Assembly (NCBI GenBank): GCA_025362825.1
Contig: JANYFF010000539.1
Coordinates: 1 to 12,968, forward strand
Direction: 5' to 3'
DNA from: Polaromonas sp.
Lineage (GTDB): Bacteria; Pseudomonadota; Gammaproteobacteria; Burkholderiales; Burkholderiaceae_C
DNA length: 12,968 nucleotides
Shown: in pieces, positions 12,938-12,968 of the stretch
Layout: each line of letters starts with the position of its first letter
Numbering within the stretch: the first letter of the stretch is position 1
Translations under genes and position numbers: made by a program
The notes under the pieces: generated by a model
What the model saw: the letters and a program-made list of their open reading frames with translations, nothing else
Told to the model about the DNA's origin: nothing
The model's database searches: none

Positions 12938-12968
12938 ATGACCAAATTTGTCTTCGTCACCGGCGGTG
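12938..12968 (+). CDS. pyrG: CTP synthase (PyrG), first 10 codons only
   Basis: The last 31 bases read MTKFVFVTGG and continue out of the window. This is the characteristic start of CTP synthase, whose N-terminal synthetase domain opens with 'KFVFVTGGVVSSLGKG'. PyrG converts UTP to CTP using glutamine and ATP. Only the first ten residues are visible, so the call rests on the motif alone. It is divergent from coaBC, whose CoaB half uses CTP. Confidence 0.82.
   Translation, partial: MTKFVFVTGG

Overview
The window looks like a core-genome stretch of a GC-rich betaproteobacterium, most likely Burkholderiales family Comamonadaceae (Polaromonas/Rhodoferax-like). This placement is inferred from the protein style, the dapA-bamC-metallohydrolase order, and an intergenic repeat at about 3926-4010 that resembles a dispersed Comamonadaceae repeat I recall. 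No phage, IS element, CRISPR array, tRNA or rRNA was seen.

Layout. 1-1536 (-) is most of parE (topoisomerase IV subunit B), cut by the window edge before its 3' end. A 128-bp divergent spacer holding a LexA-box-like sequence separates it from a rightward block: an MFS transporter (1665-2906), a 43-residue one-helix membrane protein only 1 nt downstream (2908-3039), a short-chain dehydrogenase (3105-3917), a repeat element, and a SAM-dependent methyltransferase (4012-4620). The rightward run continues with dapA (4713-5597), the outer-membrane-assembly lipoprotein gene bamC (5616-6764) and a metallo-beta-lactamase-fold hydrolase with a TTG start (6786-7556). It ends at a bidirectional hairpin terminator (7589-7609).

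Converging on that terminator is a small alanine-rich lipoprotein gene (7624-7932, -). Its 215-bp upstream region contains two candidate promoters and a perfect 18-bp palindrome. Next is a leftward pair: an unrecognised 171-residue protein (8148-8663) and the ribosomal oxygenase RoxA/YcfD (8668-9852), 4 nt apart. RoxA is divergent from a SlyD-type FKBP peptidyl-prolyl isomerase (9867-10391, +), with only 14 bp between the start codons; most of that gap is a perfect 10-bp palindrome.

The right end is leftward: a glycine-zipper lipoprotein (10455-10958), dut (11110-11556) and coaBC (11553-12902). The last two overlap by 4 nt. coaBC is divergent from the first 31 nt of pyrG (12938 onward, +).

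Functionally the window is mostly housekeeping: chromosome decatenation, lysine/peptidoglycan precursor synthesis, outer-membrane assembly, ribosome hydroxylation, protein folding, dUTP clearance, coenzyme A and CTP synthesis. I found no clear novel multi-gene system. The items worth a second look are small: candidate operators, a coupled micro-protein, one unrecognised protein next to RoxA, and signs of repeat insertion around and inside the methyltransferase gene.
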